A stretch of 64,000 nt of DNA from Triatoma infestans. Lineage: Eukaryota; Arthropoda; Insecta; Hemiptera; Reduviidae. This document shows, in pieces, positions 50,939 to 63,954 of the stretch (position 1 is the stretch's first letter; each line of letters begins with the position of its first letter). Location: the NCBI GenBank assembly GCA_011037195.1, contig JAAEAF010002493.1:1-64000 (forward strand), written 5' to 3'. A program made the position numbers and the translations under genes. Below the pieces are notes generated by a model. It had not been told where the DNA came from, made no database searches, and was given only the letters and a program-made list of their open reading frames with translations.

Positions 50939-53900
50939 ATGCCTTCACTCTCTCAGGTAATTTTATTTCATATAGTTTTTTCAATTCAGTGATAAATTTA
51001 AAAAAAAATTATATTGTGCATAAAAACTATTCCTTAGCTTCATGTTATAACAAACATGGAACTGAAACAAAATTTTGGATACAATTAAGCAATCGATTTC
51101 TTAGTACTGATTAGCAAATTCATGTATATGCCTTTCGCTTACTACTGAAGAATTGCTATCATTGCCATCGTGCCAAATATTCAAAATTGAGTGTTTACCT
51201 AAAACATATTTTGAAATCCAGTAAATATCAAAATTGTTTTTAATGAATGTCTTTATCTCCTCTTCTCTCTCTCTATGTGAACAGAAATCTCATAAAGAAG
51301 AAGCCGAAGGTTCTGATCATAGTCTGTCAACAGAATTGTGACTTTGTTAATGTTTTTCAAAAATCACTCCAATAATATTCTTTAAACTTTGCACACTAAG
51401 TACATAAAAAAGGACCGCTTACCTAGCTCAGGACTAACGTTCTCGCCTTTTTGCGAGCCATTATCATTCTTTTTTCCATAAGGCTTCCAAAGTTTAAGCC
51501 AGCGACTTTCAAATTTTGTTTTTTCTTTAGTCGCGAATCGATGGTATCTCTTAAAACCGGACATGGGCTTCTATTAATGATACAGTGGCTGTTGTTAGAG
51601 TGAGTGAATGGGCATACAATAAAACCATGTTTGGTTTAAGTGTAATCTACATTCTTATTGGAAGGACCCATGCTAGAATAGAAATAGAACTAGAATTTAA
51701 GGGTTATCACTGTTATATGAAACATTTAACATTTTCCAGGGAAATTTATTTGGAAAAGTTCTGAAGTAGTCGGCAACTTTATGCTTTCCTTTAAAATACC
51801 ATTTCAATAAACCATACGGTTCTACCATCTAAATTATATTTAGAACGTTGCTAAAATTCCAATTTTGAAGAGTGGAATTTTGCAGAACCCGTTTTTGATA
51901 TTTTTAAAATTTTTCTGGCAAACTACTCTAACGATTTTCTTTACATTTTGAATGTTAATTATAGATAAATAACCACATTTTTGTTTGAGATATTTTTTCT
52001 GGAAAAATTGATTTTAAGGAGCTCTGGAGGAACTGTGAATTCTTATTTTAAAACTGAATAAAAAGTTTTCTGGGGAATTGCAAAGGCGTTGCCACACGAA
52101 TGAGTCTCATTTTTCTTATATTTAGTAAAAGAATTTTAGTTAGAGAGAGAGAAAAAAAAATTGAAAACTAATAATTTTTACCTAATAATAATTACAGGTT
52201 CTCTTACTCCTAAGTACGAGGTAGATTGCGATCATGCCAGATTTTAGAAATTAAGTTTTCACCAGAAGTATATGTTAAGGGTTCCCTGAATAAGAAACAA
52301 AATGTTGAAGCGAATGATCTGTGCATGTTATCAGAATACCTCAAAAATGAAAAAACGCGGGAAGCTTAAACTTGGTATTCCGTTTAGATATTATCACCGA
52401 ATCAGACACAAAGATTTCGGACAAAACCTATGAACCAGAAGTGTGGCTTTACTGATTTTTTTTTTTCAGTACCTCGTGATTTCCTCGAAAATAGGCTTCA
52501 ACGATTTCCTTTAAACTTCGTATACTATCTCATAGCTATCACCTTTATTTGAAACATATTCCTCGGGAAAATTTATTTTTTGGGGGTTCTGGGAGAACAT
52601 GTAACGTTATTACATAATATTAGAAGCATTGATAGAAATCCAGATTTGAAAAAATTTGTCAACCGGAATTGCGCGGGATTCACAAAGAAATATAAAAATA
52701 AAACGATTTAAAAAAAATTTCAAAGTTTTTATTCCAAACTCTTATGCTAGTAGTAGTACAAATTGTATTTTCGATACTCTGTGTTGCCTTGATTTTAAAA
52801 AAAGTTTCAAAATATGTATATCAAGTAGTTTTAAAGTACGTTCATTTTTTAACCTCCGTTTTCGACAATTGACACATTGGACATAAATCCCAGTAGCAAT
52901 AATGGGCATATACTTCACTTCACTTTTACAACCATTTCATATCTGGACATAGACTAATTCTAAATTTATCCAAATTGGGCTTATTTGTTTCCCTTAAGTC
53001 GAGCCGAATATAATAAATTTAATTTGTTAACTTTCGACATTAATTCTTTTCAATTCACATGTTGAATTGCAATTGAATAGCCCAATAATATTCATTTATC
53101 AGTGAATGCCATAAATTTTTGATGACAAGAATGTACAGACTAGCGAAAAATGATGAGAAATTATGTCTCTTGAAAATATCATACTAGATATCACTTTCTT
53201 TTATAATATCACATTATCTTTTCACGAGTGAATTGTGCTGAATCATACCAAGACTAGGCGATTCATGGAGATAAATTATGTTCCCTACTTACATTTTACA
53301 CATTCCTTGCTTTAGAGAATGTTTTTTTCTTTCTTTCATCCATTCTTTTTTATCCAAAAGTAATTAAAAACATTAATAATCCTAAAATAAATTGCTTTCC
53401 CTAACTTTTATTATTTTTTGTTTTGGCTAAATTGCAATTTTAGTCCAAATATATAATAATAATATCATTCATAATATAAGTTAAATATATTATTAGCATT
53501 ATTGATTACAAAAACCGTCTGGATCTACCAAATAATTATTCATCGAGGTTTTGTAAGTGAGATGACATTGTCAAAATTACAAAATAAATTTGTTACTTTC
53601 CAAGACGAAATAATTATTTTCATTTATAAATGTATATGAATCTTTACTTCTTATTGTGTATAAAAAAGTACAGCAAATATTTCTTAATACTTGTGTTAAA
53701 AATAATCAGGCATGAATTGAATTCATCTTACTAAAATAATCTGTCAAGTAGTAATTAAGAAAAGTGTAACTAATTATCAAATTAGCACAGAGTTAAATCC
53801 CTGTTTACCTCCTTTTAAGTTTTGACTTTTAGATTTTTTTTTTGTATTTCATTAATAAGAGTCACTTTTTAAGTTACCTATTCCTTTCCAATTTTTCAAC

Positions 53901-56089
53901 TTGTAAAGTCAATTCTTTAGCGCGGTTTCTCTCATAGTTTGTAGGCTTGAACTATAGGTAATAATAAATTCAGCAAAATTCAGTAATATAAACTTTTACT
54001 TTATGAACAGATAACCTTATTAGTAGCTGCATTAGTGGCTGCAGTCAAGGCAGGATACATTGGTGGATATGGAGCACATTACGGAGGTCTAGGATTTGGA
54101 GGTCCTTTCGGATATGGTGCAGGATTTGCTAAAGGCGGTGTAGATTATTATGTAAGTATTGCATATTTACTTCATTTTTAAGAATGAAGTAAATAATATT
54201 TATTCCAATCTTCCTCAAACTTATGCCAAACCAAAATTAATTCATATTGATAAAGAATCTAGGATCCTTTAACACCACTATGTCTGCTTTCTTTATTTCT
54301 TCAATTATCAGATTTTTTGTTGTTGTTCCAGCATCTCAAGTGTAAAAACATGTCCAGTTCCTTGTGTTTTCCATTTAAATCGTCATGCATATTGAGACTT
54401 TTTTTTATCTTTTAGCATTTTGCATTTTTTCGAAGAATAAGGAGCTGGCCAGTTGTTTCAACACCTAACCTGGGATACCAGGGGTTTAGGTTCGGGGCCT
54501 CCTTTTCCTAAAAAGATTGCCGTCACCACGGCTTTGAGATCTTTCTTTACAACGTTCTCTTAGCCCACTCAGCAATGAGGGTTGCATGGAGAAAGGCTAT
54601 CGAGATATTTCGGTCAAGGAAACCCACTGAAGAGTAAAACTAAATAATATCTCGGATGTAGTAAACCAATGACTAGATCGAGGAACAAATCATATTTTAG
54701 ACATGTGAGGCCACAGGTGCTACAGCACACCCATTTTCGATGTTTTGATGATAGTCTCCTGTCCGGTATTTTATCCGTCGCAGCATGCATAGTGGTTTTG
54801 TTCCTGACCGGTTTCGGATTTTCATCCATCGTCAGAGCAAATTCACCAAGTTCGTGTTAGACATGTTTCTGTTAGAAATGTTTCTGTTAGACTCACACTT
54901 GTTGGTTGCATATCAGGAACAAAACTACGACGGATAAAATACCGGATGTTATCCAGCATTGGGACCCACCCACATTTTCAACAAGTCTGCTGTATGTTGA
55001 GAACATGTACTTATATTGATCGATTATTGGATTATCTAGGACTGAATTTGATAATATAACTCTACAGTAAATTCTTTTTTCGCCACAAAATTGCATGGAT
55101 GTAAAAAGTTGCAGTTCTCATTGAACATTATAAAATTAGAGATGTAATACACAATTAACATAGTAATAACTTTACGCATTTTAAAAAGAAGAAAAGGCAA
55201 TTGATAAATTAGCACAACCAATTTAAAAATTTAAAAGCATAGCGGTAAAGACCAAAAATTAACTCATAACTGATCTTTTTTAATTATACGCCTTAGATTA
55301 GGTAATATATGTCTTAAAGAAATTAGAATTAATTATGTTTTTAATTTATGCGGTTCATTTTTTAAATACATCAAAATATTTGGGTTAGAATAACTTTATA
55401 TTATTGTTTTATTCGCAATATTGTCAAGAAATAGGACAAGCAAGGAATACTCTAAATAAATATTTCTCCTTTTTGGGGTTCCATAAAAGTAAGCCTGACT
55501 ACAGTTAGAAAGGGTATCAGAAGCATACCGTTCGCCAGGAACCTTCTAATTATTAAAAACTTCCAAGCCTCGCTACAAACTTGAAATTCATCTTTTCAAG
55601 AACATATTATTTGGTTGAATTTTACCACCAACCAATTTGACCAATTTTACTTGATGGTCTGAAAAATAAAAAGTTTCTTATGGATTAAATTCTGTTCCAT
55701 TGAAATAGAAATTAATACAATTTTCTTTGATAATAGATTATCTTAGATTTATTGGATGTCTTAGATAATATCTTAGATATTAGATACGATTTTCTTAGGT
55801 AATAGATCATTAATTGCTAAAAATGTTTCTTTTCTTTTTTTTAATTAAATAGGCACATCCAAAATATGCCTACGACTATGGTGTAAAGGATGGTTACACA
55901 GGTGATGTGAAGAATCAATGGGAAGAACGTGACGGTGACGTAGTGAAAGGGCAATACAGTTTGGTAGAACCTGATGGTTCAGTCAGGACAGTAAGTTATA
56001 CGGCAGATGATCACAATGGTTTCAACGCAGTAGTTCATAAAACTGGACATGGATTTCATCCTGCATCTCTCTCCCATCATCATTACTGA
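50939..56089 (+). CDS. RR-2 cuticular protein, glycine-rich N-terminus (3 exons)
   Basis: Exons 50939-50956, 54011-54151 and 55853-56089, phase 0 GT/AG introns, 131 residues. Exon 1 (MPSLSQ) and the start of exon 2 ([14 protein letters not shown]) form a signal peptide, cleaved probably before GYIGG. A Gly/Tyr-rich stretch ([19 protein letters not shown]) follows. Exon 3 encodes the RR-2 domain: [60 protein letters not shown]. It ends in a His-rich tail SHHHY. Such proteins bind chitin in the cuticle after secretion. The paralogue at 15574-16964 shares the exon pattern and the unusual Trp in the QWE motif. Intron 1 (3.05 kb) is filled with diverged TIR-family sequence; intron 2 holds a hammerhead element. 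Confidence 0.94.
51130..52680 (+). repeat. diverged TIR-family copies in intron 1 of cuticular gene 2
   Basis: Two old copies. The first is around 51130-52060 (blocks 'cgtgccaaatattcaaaattgagtg', 'aactttgcacactaagtacata', 'ggaaaaattgattttaaggagctctgg'). The second begins at about 52198 (GTTCTCTTACTCCTAAG) and runs to ~52680 (CAACCGGAATTGCG). Termini are weak, and both are clearly older than the copy at 28042. Confidence 0.55.
54753..54993. mobile_element. hammerhead-family-1 insertion in intron 2 of cuticular gene 2
   Basis: Insertion 54763-54983 (221 bp) lies between AGTCTCCTGT (54753-54762) and AGTCTGCTGT (54984-54993), one mismatch. The left arm keeps the ribozyme on the minus strand. The right arm has lost its core (TTGCATATCAGGAACAAAAC in its place) but keeps CCAGCATTGGGACCCACCCA. 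The central ATGTTTCTGTTAGA is duplicated in tandem. Confidence 0.78.
54804..54837 (-). ncRNA. hammerhead ribozyme motif, family 1, intact
   Basis: On the minus strand: CT, CTGACGA, extra T, GGAT / ATCC with GAAA loop, GAAA, ACCGGT, C, AG. Identical in its core to 50436-50469. It is antisense to the host intron, so it would not be part of the cuticular pre-mRNA. Confidence 0.74.
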
Positions 56090-56689
56090 TTTAAAGAACT
56101 CTTGTCAATCATTCTAGCACATAATTTTTGTTTGTAAGGTGATATTAACTATTTTATAAATCAGTATTGCCTAGCAAATGTAAATGTTAAAATGTATTTA
56201 TGTAAATTTTTTTATACAAAGATAAATATATAGCTTTATTTGCATTTTTTATATTTTCCATTTTAATTCATTATAGGTATTAAAAATATCCAACAAATTT
56301 TTATTTGAACTCTGAGCAAACGAATAGACAGGAATGTTCGCGGTTCAAGTCGTGCTTTTTTAAACTTAATCAATTTCTCAAATATCCAGAAATTTTGGCC
56401 CCAATACTTAAGGCCCGAGGGAAAAGTTAGAAATAAAGGGTCCATATAGTTAAATAGACACAGTCAACGCCAAGTTGAAATGGTGAAGGTTCGTACCAGC
56501 TCGGTTTTTTTTGATGTACTCATATAATAAATTTGTAATGATTTGCTCTCTACCCACTCCCAAGATACCTGATCGCCATCCAGAAGAAAAAGCAGTTTTT
56601 TGTAAAAAAAAAAATATATATATATTTCTACATTTAATTTTCGTGAGAAATTTAGTATAAAAAGCTTTTTATGTTGTTGTAGTTAAAAC

Positions 56690-56785
56690 TGAATTTGCTC
56701 TGTGCAAGTCTGTGTTGTTCAAGTCACCGAAAGCATCGATGACCACAAAATGAAGCAGGCTACCACGGAAAATGTCTCTGATCCC
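56690..56785 (+). repeat. remnant of a hammerhead-family-2 element
   Basis: Shares CTGAATTTGCTCTG, then CGATGACCACAAAATGAAGC and ACGGAAAATGTCTCTGAT, with the elements at 48122-48459 and 34084-34300. The ribozyme core is reduced to CGAAAGCATCGATG and is inactive. Confidence 0.6.
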
Positions 56786-56794
56786 CAAAAGCTT

Positions 56795-57751
56795 TTTACT
56801 AAACGTGTCAAATTTTCAATAGAAACTTTTCACTGGAAATATCCGTTTTCAGATCCTATGAGTCCAAAAAAGTGTTTTTTTAGAAGATGGTCTGTATGTG
56901 TGTGTGTGTGTGTGTGTATGTATGTGAACAACGTAGCTCAAAATAGAAAAATTGCAGAATGTTTAAACTTGATATTCTGTTTAGGTATTACTAGGGGTTC
57001 CGACAGTAAGATTGTCAAAATCCTCCATTGGAAGTACCGCTTTGCTGAATAGTTTGTTCACTTTTTTGTGAATTTCTTTAAACTTGGAACATCCACTATA
57101 AAGGACAAAGATCTACAACTTTTAATTGAAACATTTATCCGGGAAAATTCACTTAAGGGCACTTTTGGGGGAGGAGTAGGGGTTAGGTTTCCATCTAAAG
57201 GGACATTTCAGTTTATTACACAATTCTACCATCTAAATAATATTAATTAGAATAAAATATTTTGTAGAAATTCCGAGATTGAAGAAAATCGAATGACCTG
57301 AAGTGCGTTTTTACTGACAAAGTATTTTTCAGTTTCCTGTTATTTATCTCCAACAATTTCTAGCTCTCACAATTCCCAACAATCTTCTTCAACAATCCCT
57401 CTCTAGCTCCAACAATTTTCTTTAAACTATGTATGTGAACTACACAAACAGCTTTACAAACATATAAAGAACTTTTATTTGAAACATTTCTCCGGGATAA
57501 GTCTTTTAAAGGGGCTTTTGGGGGATAGGTAGGGTTATGTTTTCCTCTAAAGTGCTATCTTAGTTGATTATATACAATTCTATCATCTAAACAGAATTAA
57601 TTAGAAAAAATAGATAGCCTAAATTCCGAGTTTGAGGAAAATTAGTAAATCGAAAGGGCGTTTTTACGAACAGTTTTTTCAGTTTCTGCGATTTTCTCAA
57701 TTGCAAACTGGAGTAAGAGAAATTTGTATGACTGTTTCATACCAGTATTTT
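56795..57751 (+). repeat. 15-bp-TIR dispersed repeat, 5' end lost
   Basis: It starts within the conserved 'cgtgtcaaattttcaatag' block and contains (TG)n at 56895-56920. It ends GGAGTAAGAGAAATTTGTAT plus GACTGTTTCATACCAG (57711-57747). The 5' terminus is replaced by the adjoining hammerhead-family remnant. Confidence 0.72.
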
Positions 57752-58433
57752 TGTTTCATAATAATTTCACTATAATCATCAACAGAATAAAGAAGTCTGT
57801 ATTCTACAGAATAAATGTATTTATGAAATCTCTCATCCTCGTCTCCCAGTTTAAAACAAGCCTAAACAACACTGATTGGTTTTCAGGAAGTTTTTAAATT
57901 CTGATTTATTGCATAGTCAGTTACATTTCAATTAACAGTTTAAGGAAGTTATTTTTTCAGAAGTTTACCTTTTCTTTTTTATTTATTTACAATGCCCATT
58001 TGCATTTATTTGGTAACACGAGCCTAACCAAACAACAAATATGATTTATATATTTTAAATCAAGCAGTAACATTTCTTTCCTAACTTGTTGCCTGAAGTG
58101 AGTTAGGTTTAGTAAGCGAAGGTAAGGAGTTTATTTACTGCTATTCTCTAGTGTACATGTGTATTTTGATTACAATTTGTTAAAAAATAATATCTATAAA
58201 ACTCTGTACAAAAGTAAGCATTAAGTACAAAATATAAAATCTTTACAAGATCTTTCTTTCCATCATGTATTATTTCCATAGGAGATCATTTAATTATTTA
58301 CAATCATCGTAATGCAAAATACGCATTACTGTATATCACATTATAAACAACTATCATCAAGTAATACGGATTGGTAACCATACAATGATTAGAATGGATG
58401 GAAATTTTCTATATTTAAAGCAATTTCTAATTA
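57752..58433. other. spacer; 3' UTR of the lebercilin-like gene
   Basis: Contains TTTATT at 58130-58135 (AATAAA on the minus strand), a candidate poly(A) signal about 300 nt beyond the stop of the minus-strand gene. No other feature. Confidence 0.35.
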
Positions 58434-61400
58434 TTATTTTGTGCTCACTGTGGCCGATTCTTCACTAAATAATTCTTTCATTACCTCACTCTTTCCTCTA
58501 CTACTCATCCCATTGCTATTTACATGTTTAAATCCTTGTATTTTCTTGAAAGAGGGTTTATAATTTTCGTTGGAATCTTGAAAATAACCAGAAATATTAT
58601 CAGAATTGCTCTCTTGATCTATACTACTTAATGCTTTCAATAGGTTTGCTTTCTGTGTTTCACCAAGCATTATATCCGGTTTAGGACTATCCACTTCTTT
58701 GTAACAATTTTCTAGTTTTAATAAAAAATCATCCTCATCTGTTAATTTGTTTCCACTTACATTGGACGAATGTGCCGGTAATTCAATAGAATTATCAATT
58801 CCAAATTCCTGTTTAATTTCTTCCTCTACCAAGCTCATACAAGCCCTGTCCACTATCCTATTGATATCATCTTCTGCTTCTTTCCTTATTTGTGGCATAT
58901 CAAATATTTTAAACTTTCTTTCTAATTTTTCAATTTCTGCTTCCACTGAATTAGCAAGATGATCTTTAGATAATGCCGCTGCAATATTTTCTTCTGATTG
59001 TTTAAACAAAATATGATCTACTTCATTTTCTAGTTGGGTACGCATTTCTGACAATTCCTGGTCATATTCAGTTGTGAGATAATCATCACTGAGTAATGGA
59101 GAATTTTTTAGTTCATTTGTACTGTTCTCATTTGGCTTACTTTTCTCATATAAATTTGTTTTTACAGATTCAAGCGATTGAGATTTTTCAAATGCTTTTA
59201 TGGGAACACTAGGCCTTCTCTCTAATGACGAGTTTTTTGTGTTTTTTAGTATAGGTGCAATGGCATTAATACTATTTCTTCTTGGAGCCCTCTTAGTGGA
59301 TATAGAGCTTGATGGACATTTATCCTCAACATCATTTTTACTAACACTTACATTTTCATTATGATGTTTAGCATTTGTATGATTAAAAGTGGAAACAAAT
59401 TTGTTTTCCATTGGGCTTGATTTTGTTGAAGAACACACAATATTCTTTGGCTGGATTGCATTTTTGAGGCCAACTAATTTAGGACTATTTCGTGCCAATC
59501 TAGTATGAGAGTTCCTACGAGAAGCATTTGCACTTCCTCGTGCATTACTAAGGTTGTTAACAATGTTTGCACTTCCAGCCTGAGTACTGCTTGATATTTC
59601 ATTCCCCATTTCAGGATTATCTATCTTTTCTTCTCCATTTGAATCAGACCGTTCAGAACAGCTGTCCTCATCGGTATTGTTATGAAGCATATTCTGAAGA
59701 CCCTATGGAGAAAAAAAAACGAATTTGAAATAGATGGAAATATAGAAATATAAACAAACAGCTTTAGTTCGTAAAAGCCAGTTATCCTCAAACCAGAATT
59801 GTTAATGTTTTACATATGTTTTAAATAAAAAAATGTGCTAAATGAAAAAATTCTTTTGAGATTATTCCAAATGAAATTGAGCTAAGCAACATTTACATAC
59901 TTGCCAACATTATGACAACATTACCCGAATAATGTTGATTTTGGGTTGGAAAGTTTCATATCGTCATCGTTCCAAAATACTGCAAATCTGACATATGACT
60001 TGAATAAATGTCTAGGTAGTAAGTGAAAGTAATTTGACTTACAAATGAATAGGAATCCGTTTCTGAATCTTCATCCCGATTAATTGCTGTCTCAGACTGA
60101 ACAAATCGTTGAGGATGTCTGATTGATACGCTAAAATTAGAAAATAGAAATGTTTTTAGTACTTTTGCACTAACCTTTGTAAATTTTTTATAATTGATCT
60201 TACAATTTTAACTGCATCTATATCTATACTTACTTAGGAGGAGGTGCTGGTAAAGAAATTCGAGACTTTTGATTCGGTTGATCGAAAGATCGAACAATTT
60301 TTTTGGAAAGTGTTGTATTTACATACTTTTGCTTCCCCTAAAGATAAACATACATACACTTAACAGTTATTTATTTAATTAGATTGTATAAAGTTATAAC
60401 TATATATAGACTTTTGGAATGCTATAAAATAGAAGTGTAATACAGAAGTATAATAACATACTAATAAGTATAATAACATACTTCCATTGCGGATTTTAAA
60501 TTATCTATAGTTTTGCGCGCTTCACGTAGTTCAGCCTGTGTTTCTTTGTGTTTGCTGACCTCTAAGTTTAACCTGTGACGATAGCTTTTTCCTTCTAATT
60601 CCAGTTTTCTTGATAACATCTAAGTCACAAACAATTATTTTATAATTATATAATGATTTAAATAAACTTATATAATGATTTAAATAAAATGTACTTCAAA
60701 ATGTGTTTCCTTTTTTTAAAAACAGCAATTTAATTAAAAATAGACCTGCATTTTTTCTTGCTGAGTTTTTACACGGGTTTCCATTTCTTCCAACTTCTTT
60801 GTAAGTTTTTCTCTATCATATAACTGTTTATCTCTTGATAATTTCAATAAATGCTTATGTTGCTCCTTCAAATTCATTAGCTCGGAATCTCTCTCCTTAA
60901 GTTTGTTCTCTAATACTTTATAGTTGAGTTTCAGCTAATTATTTCAAATAAATAAAAAAAATACTTGTATACCGCCCATAATAATATTCAAATTTGCTTC
61001 TTTAAATGTTATTAATAAATTACCTGTTTAAACCTAGTATTTATAATACGAATTTCTTCATTATGTGATTTAATTAACTGTGGGAGTTGTTCCTGACTGC
61101 CCTCATATTTCTTTAATGCGCTATCTTGTCTTCTCTGGAGAGTTTTCAGTAATTTATTTTCTGTCATAAGCTCCTAAAACAAATTTGACAAATTATGCAA
61201 ATTTTTTCAAAAAATTATTTGGTATCGATCTATCATCAGCAAGCGCTGTTCCCCCACCTTGCATTGGCAACGGAACTGCTTTAATAGGTTTCTCATTTTA
61301 TTTACGATACGGTTTTACAATTATGAACCCCTGAAGCATCCATTATGAACTGATACCGGCACTGCTCCCACCAAGGCGTGAACGTTAACCGTTCAAATGT

Positions 61401-62123
61401 TGTACAATACATTTTGCGATAAGCAAGAGTCATGTTTTATATACAAATTCTTCAATCTCTTGAAATATCCTTCCTTTTAATACTGCTTTTCCTATTTTAT
61501 AACTCCTACTATATAATAATTAAACTATTCCTGATGTTGAATTGGGAAAAACCATTAATAAGATTTATTAAAAAAGTTGAAAGCACCATAGTTTTTACTT
61601 ACATTGACTCTACTTTGTGATTCCGCTAACTGATTCTGAAGTTGCTTTACGCGTAATAGTTTAGCAGACATAATACGCTGAGTAAAAGTACTAACATTAC
61701 TTTTGGCATTTTGAATGTTCACATGATAGCTTCCACAATAATTATTTCTCCCTTGATATGGTGTACAACCTATAATGTTCATGAATCTTTGCTCAAAAGT
61801 AGAATCTTACTCACATAACACTATATATTTTAGTTAAAAAAAAACTATTAAAATGACATTTAAAATAAAATACCGTGAAGTGGATGCAATGTTTTTTTCC
61901 TATTAAAACCATTTCCAGAGATATTGTTTCTGCTTTCTCTGCTTACTGGTTTATTGCAAGTGTGCTTGATACATCTAAAATTTCATAAATTGTTATTTAT
62001 AGTCTTCAAATAGGCTGTAATTCTACTCTTATTACTAGATACATACTCATTTCTATATTTCAGTTCTGAAATATCTGTAGTTACTCTCAGTATAGGTGAA
62101 GAATGAAGGGAATCACTATCCAT
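58434..62123 (-). CDS. lebercilin (LCA5)-like coiled-coil protein (9 exons, complete)
   Basis: Exons in gene order: 62123-62047, 61974-61874, 61769-61603, 61173-61024, 60934-60746, 60619-60482, 60337-60234, 60130-60043 and 59702-58434. All introns are GT/AG, all phases join, and the product has 760 residues. An in-frame stop upstream of the first ATG with no other ATG between fixes the start. Residues ~90-275 form the lebercilin domain, a long coiled coil opening with QRIMSAKLLRVKQLQNQLAE and continuing with ELMTENKLLKTLQRRQDSAL, LPQLIKSHNEEIRIINTRF and LKERDSELMNLKEQHKHL. The last exon (422 residues) is Ser/Asn-rich, with acidic and helical patches (e.g. IVDRACMSLVEEEIKQEFG), and is poorly conserved as usual. 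Lebercilin is a ciliary transport protein in vertebrates. In insects ciliated cells are sensory neurons and sperm, so expression there is expected (inference). Confidence 0.9.
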
Positions 62124-63384
62124 TACTAGATAGGCCTGCCTATTACATAGAACTGCTTGTTGATAATTTTATCATAGCTTATTAATTAAACAAATAAAAA
62201 ATGAATGAGAGCCCAAGTTTGTTTCTTTGAAAGTGCCGCAGGTACTTATAATTCTTGAAATGCTTCATTTAAACATTAAAGTAGAACTACAACCCATCAT
62301 TAACACTTTCTGACGACTTCGGTTGTAAATGAACTACTAAAATAGACCTCAAACTGATTGTTTACTATTGCAACCTCACCTAACAACAGTGACGAAAAAA
62401 TGATATAGAATAAGGTTATGCTAATCTTCTGAATGCTTTCTGGTCTTCTTTTATATTTCGGCATATTCTATTATATCATTTACTTCCTGATTTAATCAAT
62501 ATCTTCACACAATAACTTATATTTTGGAGTATGCCATTAACATTATTAAATAGATATGTTTGATAGAATTGATACCTAAAAGAATCAATTACTTAGTTTT
62601 ATGGATCTAATTCAGATCTTTTCTATTGACTCTAATCATTAATTGAGACGGCTTATCTGTAGGATGTGCAGAAATATATTTGAACTTTTAACGAACTAAA
62701 GTACCTTTTAAAAATAAATTTTAGCCTTCCTTCCTCAATTCAGGAGAATCATTTTCTTGTTAAGAACTGAGTACAAATATGTTCTGTCAAGGCATTTAAT
62801 ATGTCTTGTGGTAATGTAAAATATTCACCGAGTACATAATATGTATTTGTCCAATATTCGTTTGACACATCTTAAAAAAATTACTCATCAATGGCTCTCT
62901 CTTTCTGCTATACCTTTACAGTAATTCAATAATGAAGCTTTGCCTTCTTAGATTTTATTAAAAAAGCAAAAAATTATTTAAAAGCAAGGAAAAGGGGGCT
63001 TTATATTATGAATATGAACTTTATTTGCTAACAATTTTTCTAAATACTTTCTAGACTATGGAAGAGGTGTTTCGCTATAGAAAAATGTAAGAAAGAAGTT
63101 AAATATTTATTTACATGTTATGTAGCTCATAAAACTGTTACAAACCGAATTTTCCTAGTCAAATATGGGCAAGGGTTATTCTTTATTGACCGTGACGATT
63201 TTTATTCTGATGCACAAATAATGATTTTTACTATTGAACAAATAATATAATGAATCATACACTCTTAAACTAATGCCCATTGATTTTATGCTTAGATTGA
63301 AGTTTAAAACTAAGAAATGCAGTACTCATACTGCATTGTATATATACTAGAGATAAATACTATGAGGTTACACGGACAATAAAA
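62124..63384. other. intergenic between lebercilin-like and ABCB7 genes
   Basis: Promoter side of the lebercilin-like gene and 3' flank of the transporter gene. No TATA box, repeat family or exon recognised. Confidence 0.4.
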
Positions 63385-63390
63385 TTTATT
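63385..63390 (-). terminator. candidate poly(A) signal of the ABCB7-like gene
   Basis: AATAAA on the minus strand about 105 nt after the stop codon at 63494-63496; a normal distance for a short 3' UTR. Confidence 0.45.
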
Positions 63391-63493
63391 CATATATCGT
63401 CCCAAAAAATGTATATATTTATCTTTCAAGAAAGTTCTTTTCTGGAAAAATATATTTTCAATCACGCAGATGTTATATAGAACTGTATAACTT

Positions 63494-63954
63494 TTATGCC
63501 TTATTTCTTTTGTCATTTGATGCTGAAGTATGTTGTATCTTCCACATTTTAGTATACAAAGAATCTGGATTTTTTAACAAAGAACAATGAGTTCCACGTT
63601 CAGCTACTTTTCCTTGGTCTAAGACAAGTATTTCATCTGCATCCATTACTGTGGATAATCGATGTGCTATGCAGATCGATGTTCGACCACGTGTAGCAAC
63701 ATCAAGAGCATCCAGTATATTCTATAACCAAGAAAACAACTGTATTTTTTTGGTAATTTTTCTAAATTTACTATCCAATATACTATTAAACTAAATCTCG
63801 GAAACAATAAATTAATCCGTACATGTTCTGTAATTGAATCTAAAGATGATGTTGCCTCATCAAATACAAGTATGGGTGATCCTTTAAGGATTGCTCTAGC
63901 AATGGCTACCCTTTGTTTCTCACCACCAGATAATTTTAATCCTCTTTCTCCTAC
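63494..63954 (-). CDS. ABCB7: ABCB7/Atm1-type mitochondrial ABC transporter, C-terminal part
   Basis: Two last coding exons, 63954-63823 and 63721-63494 (minus), phase 0, 119 residues plus stop. The rest lies beyond the right edge of the window. The piece is the second half of the nucleotide-binding domain: ABC signature [15 protein letters not shown], Walker [12 protein letters not shown]-loop SLDS and H-loop [16 protein letters not shown], then [12 protein letters not shown]. The tail [17 protein letters not shown] ends the protein. The [19 protein letters not shown] stretch is typical of ABCB7/Atm1, the inner-membrane exporter needed for cytosolic Fe-S cluster assembly and iron balance. 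Other half-size ABCB transporters are the alternative; the missing N-terminal part would decide. Confidence 0.88.

Noticed and set aside
58747..58962. Plus-strand frame opposite the lebercilin-like last exon
   Set aside because: Antisense shadow of the 422-codon coding exon.
61220..61400. GC-richer block in lebercilin intron 3 with TGAACG/CGTTCA hairpin
   Set aside because: No copy elsewhere in the window, no ribozyme core and no coding potential; too little to call a feature.
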